64,000 nucleotides of DNA. Origin: Deltaproteobacteria bacterium (GTDB taxonomy: Bacteria; Myxococcota_A; UBA9160; UBA4427). The notes under the pieces were generated by a model. It searched no databases and was not told the origin of the DNA. It saw only the letters and a program-made list of their open reading frames with translations. The stretch covers positions 1 to 64,000 of the forward strand of contig PBFW01000013.1 of the NCBI GenBank assembly GCA_002719955.1, in the 5' to 3' direction. Positions 60,410 to 64,000 of this stretch are shown piece after piece. Position 1 is the stretch's first letter; every line of letters starts with the position of its first letter. The translations under genes were made by a program, and so were the position numbers.

Positions 60410-63187
60410 ATGTCGAGTGAAGAGAATCCGGAAACCACAAAGAAGGCTTCGAGCACAAACCATTATGGCTCGAAGGAGCGCGAGGTCCTTTCGGAGCCCT
60501 CCCCGACCCCCGAGCCGACGGGTTTCCGCAGACGCACCTTCCTCAAGGGCGTGGCGACCGCAGCCGTTGGCGGCGCGGTCGCGTGCGGGCAGGGAGAGGA
60601 GAACGAACACGTGGACGCGCCCGAATCCAGCGCCCACAAAGCGGCCTCTTCGCCGGACGGAACACCCGCGGTCCCCGCCAAGGATGTTCCCACCGACATC
60701 CTGGCCCAATGTCCCTATTGTGGCGTCGGTTGCGGCACGCTCATCCAGACCGAGAAGGGCCGGATCGTCGGGATGAAACCGGATCCGAAACATCCCACGA
60801 ATCGCGGACTGCAATGCATCAAGGGGCTGACGTCGGCGGAGGCGATCTATGTAGATCGCTTGACCGTTCCCCTGGTTCGCAAGGACATGACCGACATCAT
60901 CAAGGGCCACGCGAGTTCGACCAAGGGCCGATTCGACGACTCGGTTTTCCGTGAGGCGACCTGGGAGGAAGCCGAGCAGATCATCGTCGATCAGACGGTC
61001 GCCAGCATCGAGAAATTCGGTGGCAACTCCATCAGTCTCTACGGATCGGGGCAGCTCCCCGTCGAGGGGCAATACCTCGAAAACCTGTTCATGAAGGGTG
61101 TGATCGGATCGAATACCATCGAAGCCAACGCTCGAATGTGCATGACGTCAGCGGTCACCGGTTATTTCAAGAGTCTGGGAAGCGACACACCACCGACCTC
61201 CTATGAGGACATCGAGCTGGCCGACATGGTCACTCATTGGGGCCACAACGCGCGAGGCTCCCATCCGATCGTCTTCTGGCGCATCGCCGACCACAAGACC
61301 AAGACAGGAATTCCGACGCTCGTCGTCGACCCACGGCGGACGGGAACCGTTCAGGGATACGAGGGGGTCGACCCGAGTAACTCCTACCATTTTTCCACCA
61401 TCAACGGAGACATCTCGATCCACAACGCGATCGCGCACGTTCTCCTCACCAAACATGATGATGCAGTCGCCTGGCATCTGCTGAAGGAGCACGCGACGGG
61501 GTGGAAACCCTATATAAAGGCCTGCAAGGAACGTTATTCGCCGGAGCAGGTCGAGCACATGACGATGATCGATCCGAAATACCTTCGCGAGTTGGCGGCG
61601 GTTTGGGCGGAGGCGTCCAAAAAGGGACGCAAGCGGGGCCAGGGCGGCGTGCTCTCCTTCTGGGGGATCGGATACAACCAGCACCTGCACGGGCAGAACA
61701 ACACCGTCAGCCTGATCAACTTGATGGCCCTCTCGGGCAATATCGGGCGGCCCGGATGTGGCCCCTTTTCGATGACAGGTCAGCCCAATGCGATGGGAGA
61801 GCGACTCACGGGCGGACTCACGGGTCGCCTCCCTTTCAATCATGGTCTCGAAAACGAGAGCTGGCGCAACCACATCGCAGACATGTGGAGGGTTCCGCGA
61901 GAGCGACTCGAAAAGGTGAAGGGGCTCCAGAATACCGGCTATGCGGTAGGGATGATGGAGCGGGCGCTGAAGGACGAGGTCAAGCTGATGTACCTCATCT
62001 ATGCGACGCATATCGACCTTCCGGATCAAAACACGCTGGTCCGACCGGCGCTCACGAAGACCTTCAACGTGGTCCAGGAGATCTACCGGCACGCTCCCAA
62101 CAACCTCTATGCCGACGTGATCTTGCCAGCGGCGACCTGGGGCGAGTGGGTGGGGGGGACCTATATCCAATCCGAACGAAGGGTCTACGTGACCGACGGA
62201 ACGGCGAATCCCATCGCCGGGACCCGACCCGACATGGACATGGTCATCGACAAGGGGAAGATGATTGCCGACCGACTCGGGCTCGATGCCGATGCGATCT
62301 TCCCCTACAAGCGCATGGAAAACGGTTTCTACGATCCCGAGGATGTTTTCCGCGATCTGGTGCGCGCTTCGAAGGGGTCGGATGCGGATCTTTCGGGCAT
62401 GCTCGAGGTGGAGGAGAAAGACGGGGTCGGCCTTTACGATCAAATCCGTCAGCACCGCGGAATCCAGTGGCCCGCTCCGACCTATGCGATCGCCAAGGCC
62501 GGCGGAACCAAGCGCCGATACCTCGGACAGGAGAACTGGTTGCACAAGCCCTATGGCGCCTTTCGCACCAATGATGGCAAGCTGCATATCCATCTCTGCG
62601 AACAGAACTACGAGGGCCGCGAGAAGATCATCGCGGAACTCTCCCGGGCGGGGACCGAGGAGGGCTTTTACCTGATCGACAACATGGACCTGCTGAAGAC
62701 GGCTCGCGACCGTGGGCTGACGCCGGAACTCCCGGACGAAGCGTTCCGGGGCCGAGCCGCAGCCGACATCCCCAAGGACAAATACCCCTTCTGGGTCGGT
62801 CTCGGCGTGGTCTACGAACATTTCCACACGTCGAAGACCATCCGTGCCGGAACGACGCGCCGCCTGGTTCCCGAGATGTACGTCGAAATGCACCCGGAGG
62901 ATGCGAAGGATCTGGGGGTCGCCGACGGGGAATGGGTCAGGGTCGTCACGCGTCGAGGATTCTACGAGGCGCGGGCCTCCATCGGCCTGGATTCGGTGGT
63001 TCGTCCCGCACGCAATACGGTGCCCAAGGGCTATATGTTCAGCCCCTGGAATCTCTCGGTGGCCGACTCGGCGGATCCGGCGAAGAATCGCTGGCTGGTC
63101 AATGGCGTGAGCCACCGAGCCTTCGATCCGGTGAGCGGGCAGGTGGACTTCAAGAAGCTCGCCGGGCGTATCGAGAAGATCACCTAG
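60410..63187 (+). CDS. NapA-like molybdopterin-dependent nitrate reductase catalytic subunit
   Basis: This 925-residue Mo-bisMGD oxidoreductase has a twin-Arg signal (RRRTFLKG, 40-47), a [4Fe-4S] site at Cys101, Cys104, Cys108 and Cys136 (CPYCGVGC) and a catalytic Cys244 in ARMCMTSAVTGY, the pattern of NapA. The N-terminus is unusual: about 39 residues precede the twin-Arg and about 40 low-complexity residues follow. Cys59 after AVA could be a Tat lipoprotein anchor. ATG 60410 has AAGGGG upstream. Neighbouring cytochromes and a NapG-like protein support nitrate reduction, but other substrates of this family, such as formate, cannot be excluded. Confidence 0.75.
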   Translation: MSSEENPETTKKASSTNHYGSKEREVLSEPSPTPEPTGFRRRTFLKGVATAAVGGAVACGQGEENEHVDAPESSAHKAASSPDGTPAVPAKDVPTDILAQCPYCGVGCGTLIQTEKGRIVGMKPDPKHPTNRGLQCIKGLTSAEAIYVDRLTVPLVRKDMTDIIKGHASSTKGRFDDSVFREATWEEAEQIIVDQTVASIEKFGGNSISLYGSGQLPVEGQYLENLFMKGVIGSNTIEANARMCMTSAVTGYFKSLGSDTPPTSYEDIELADMVTHWGHNARGSHPIVFWRIADHKTKTGIPTLVVDPRRTGTVQGYEGVDPSNSYHFSTINGDISIHNAIAHVLLTKHDDAVAWHLLKEHATGWKPYIKACKERYSPEQVEHMTMIDPKYLRELAAVWAEASKKGRKRGQGGVLSFWGIGYNQHLHGQNNTVSLINLMALSGNIGRPGCGPFSMTGQPNAMGERLTGGLTGRLPFNHGLENESWRNHIADMWRVPRERLEKVKGLQNTGYAVGMMERALKDEVKLMYLIYATHIDLPDQNTLVRPALTKTFNVVQEIYRHAPNNLYADVILPAATWGEWVGGTYIQSERRVYVTDGTANPIAGTRPDMDMVIDKGKMIADRLGLDADAIFPYKRMENGFYDPEDVFRDLVRASKGSDADLSGMLEVEEKDGVGLYDQIRQHRGIQWPAPTYAIAKAGGTKRRYLGQENWLHKPYGAFRTNDGKLHIHLCEQNYEGREKIIAELSRAGTEEGFYLIDNMDLLKTARDRGLTPELPDEAFRGRAAADIPKDKYPFWVGLGVVYEHFHTSKTIRAGTTRRLVPEMYVEMHPEDAKDLGVADGEWVRVVTRRGFYEARASIGLDSVVRPARNTVPKGYMFSPWNLSVADSADPAKNRWLVNGVSHRAFDPVSGQVDFKKLAGRIEKIT

Positions 63188-63208
63188 ACTCTCGCATTGG
63201 AGTTGAGA

Positions 63209-63796
63209 ATGTCGGGCCGTCGTCATTTCCTGGGCTTGTCGATCTCGGCTCTGATCGGCGGACTCGGTGCGCTCTTCGCCGGGCCCCGCAGGGCCCGATC
63301 GGGTTTCCTGCTTCGGCCACCAGGGGCGAGACCGGAATCCGATTTTCTGGACGCGTGCGTGCGCTGCATGCGCTGCGCTGATGCCTGCCCCAACGGCTGC
63401 ATCCGATTCCACGGCCTCTCAGAAGGACTCGAAAAGGCGCTCACTCCCTATATCCACGCCCGATCTCGTGGCTGCATCGTCTGCGGAAAATGTGCGGAGG
63501 CCTGTCCGACGGGTGCCCTGAAGCCCTTCGAGACTTCGCCGGAAGGCCTGCTCGCCGGCGTCAAGATGGGCACGGCCCGATTGAACAAGAGTCTCTGCTT
63601 CAGCTACAACGGCCGGACATGCGGTGCCTGCTATCGGGCCTGTCCACTGCCCGGAACCGCGATGAAGATCGGGCTCTACGAGAAGCCGCTCCTCCAGGAG
63701 GCCGACCAATGCATCGGATGTGGGTTATGCGAGCAAGCCTGCTTGCATCTTCCCCAGGCGATTCGCGTGGTTCCCGTATCGGAGACCGTCGGATGA
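63209..63796 (+). CDS. NapG-like four-cluster ferredoxin protein
   Basis: This 195-residue Tat-exported iron-sulfur protein has Arg4-Arg5 in GRRHFLGL and four Cys clusters for [4Fe-4S] centres: CVRCMRCADACP (50-61), CIVCGKCAEACP (89-100), TCGACYRACP (137-146) and CIGCGLCEQACL (168-179). This matches NapG, which with NapH moves electrons from menaquinol to the periplasm. The ATG 63209 has GGAG with 6-nt spacing. The TGA overlaps the ATG of the NapH-like gene (ATGA). It follows the NapA-like gene by 21 bp. Confidence 0.85.
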   Translation: MSGRRHFLGLSISALIGGLGALFAGPRRARSGFLLRPPGARPESDFLDACVRCMRCADACPNGCIRFHGLSEGLEKALTPYIHARSRGCIVCGKCAEACPTGALKPFETSPEGLLAGVKMGTARLNKSLCFSYNGRTCGACYRACPLPGTAMKIGLYEKPLLQEADQCIGCGLCEQACLHLPQAIRVVPVSETVG

Positions 63797-64000
63797 TCAA
63801 GCTCGATCGACGCCTTCCACAAATTCTGCGTCGTGCGACCCAATGCGCGGTGCTCTTCTTCATCGCGTTCACCGCCTTCGGCGGTCTGTACCGAAATTAC
63901 AAGATGGCCCACGGCCAGCAACGCCTCGTCACCCTGATGGAGGGACCGGTCTGGGGCGCTCTCTACGGCCTCTACGAGAAGATGCTCTCGGTATTCGGCG
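63793..64000 (+). CDS. NapH-like membrane ferredoxin protein, partial
   Basis: Only the first 69 codons lie in the window. They read MIKLDRRLPQILRRATQCAV then a membrane helix (about 19-34) and GGLYRNYKMAHGQQRL, a pattern of NapH/YccM-type polyferredoxin membrane proteins. The ATG overlaps the stop of the NapG-like gene (ATGA), as napG and napH often do. The ferredoxin clusters expected further on cannot be seen, so the identification rests on the N-terminus and context. Confidence 0.65.
   Translation, partial: MIKLDRRLPQILRRATQCAVLFFIAFTAFGGLYRNYKMAHGQQRLVTLMEGPVWGALYGLYEKMLSVFG

Noticed and set aside
61148..63412. Very long open frame antisense to the NapA-like gene
   Set aside because: It lies exactly opposite a gene with clear motifs and has no recognisable domain; high GC content produces such antisense frames throughout the window.
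1..64000. tRNA, rRNA, insertion sequences or attachment sites
   Set aside because: No cloverleaf-like segment, transposase motif or long terminal inverted repeat was seen, though a computed search would be more reliable than reading by eye.

Overview
The window is GC-rich, densely coded bacterial DNA from an environmental heterotroph. It reads as one very large acyl-CoA catabolic supercluster (about 56-57690) followed by the left part of a respiratory molybdoenzyme locus (about 57772-64000). The Shine-Dalgarno sites, a SlyX-type protein, bacterial sigma-70-like promoters and a Nap-like operon suggest a Gram-negative lineage (proteobacterial, Myxococcota or Binatota-like). The many luciferase-fold oxidoreductases, paired acyl-CoA dehydrogenases, thiolase/DUF35 genes and a KshA-like Rieske oxygenase resemble steroid and terpenoid catabolism known from actinobacteria. 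The taxonomic guess is weak. I saw no tRNA, rRNA, CRISPR array, transposase or phage gene.

Layout. 56-11034: a fused DUF35-thiolase and a CoA transferase (minus), a double-length CoA transferase (plus), an SDR, a second thiolase/DUF35 pair, two luciferase-like (LLM) oxidoreductases and another SDR. 11095-21446: two acyl-CoA ligases (minus) divergent from a tightly coupled plus-strand operon: three acyl-CoA dehydrogenase-type genes, a crotonase-fold protein, a fourth dehydrogenase and a ligase. 21478-25650: TetR-P450 and TetR-ligase pairs. 25870-29615: slyX, a nitronate monooxygenase-like gene, a FadD19-like ligase and a divergent TetR. 29698-37390: amidohydrolase, a FAS1-like dehydratase, two LLM oxidoreductases, a ligase and a KshA-like oxygenase. 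37641-39898: a fused E1 alpha/beta 2-oxoacid dehydrogenase with a lone lipoyl domain. 39931-50037: TetR, ligase, biotin-dependent acyl-CoA carboxylase (two subunits), a dehydrogenase pair, an isochorismatase-fold protein and an SDR, all minus. 50165-51205: cyclase-family protein. 51333-53303: three consecutive minus-strand genes (TetR, acetoacetate decarboxylase-like, SDR), all broken by frameshifts. 53512-57690: an intact divergent operon of FAS1-like dehydratase, ligase and MFS transporter. 57772-64000: cytochrome b, seven-haem cytochrome c, two-haem cytochrome c, NapA-like molybdoenzyme, NapG-like ferredoxin and the start of a NapH-like gene.

How the genes work together (inference). Eight AMP-forming ligases and two CoA-transferase genes would activate carboxylic acids. 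Six dehydrogenase-type genes, hot-dog or crotonase-fold hydratases, SDRs and thiolase/DUF35 lyases would shorten side chains. A carboxylase would handle branched intermediates. A Rieske oxygenase, a P450 and the LLM enzymes would attack rings or alkyl groups. Several TetR genes provide local control. At least a dozen stop/start overlaps of the ATGA or GTGA type show strong translational coupling. The respiratory locus at the right end could route electrons to nitrate or a similar periplasmic acceptor.
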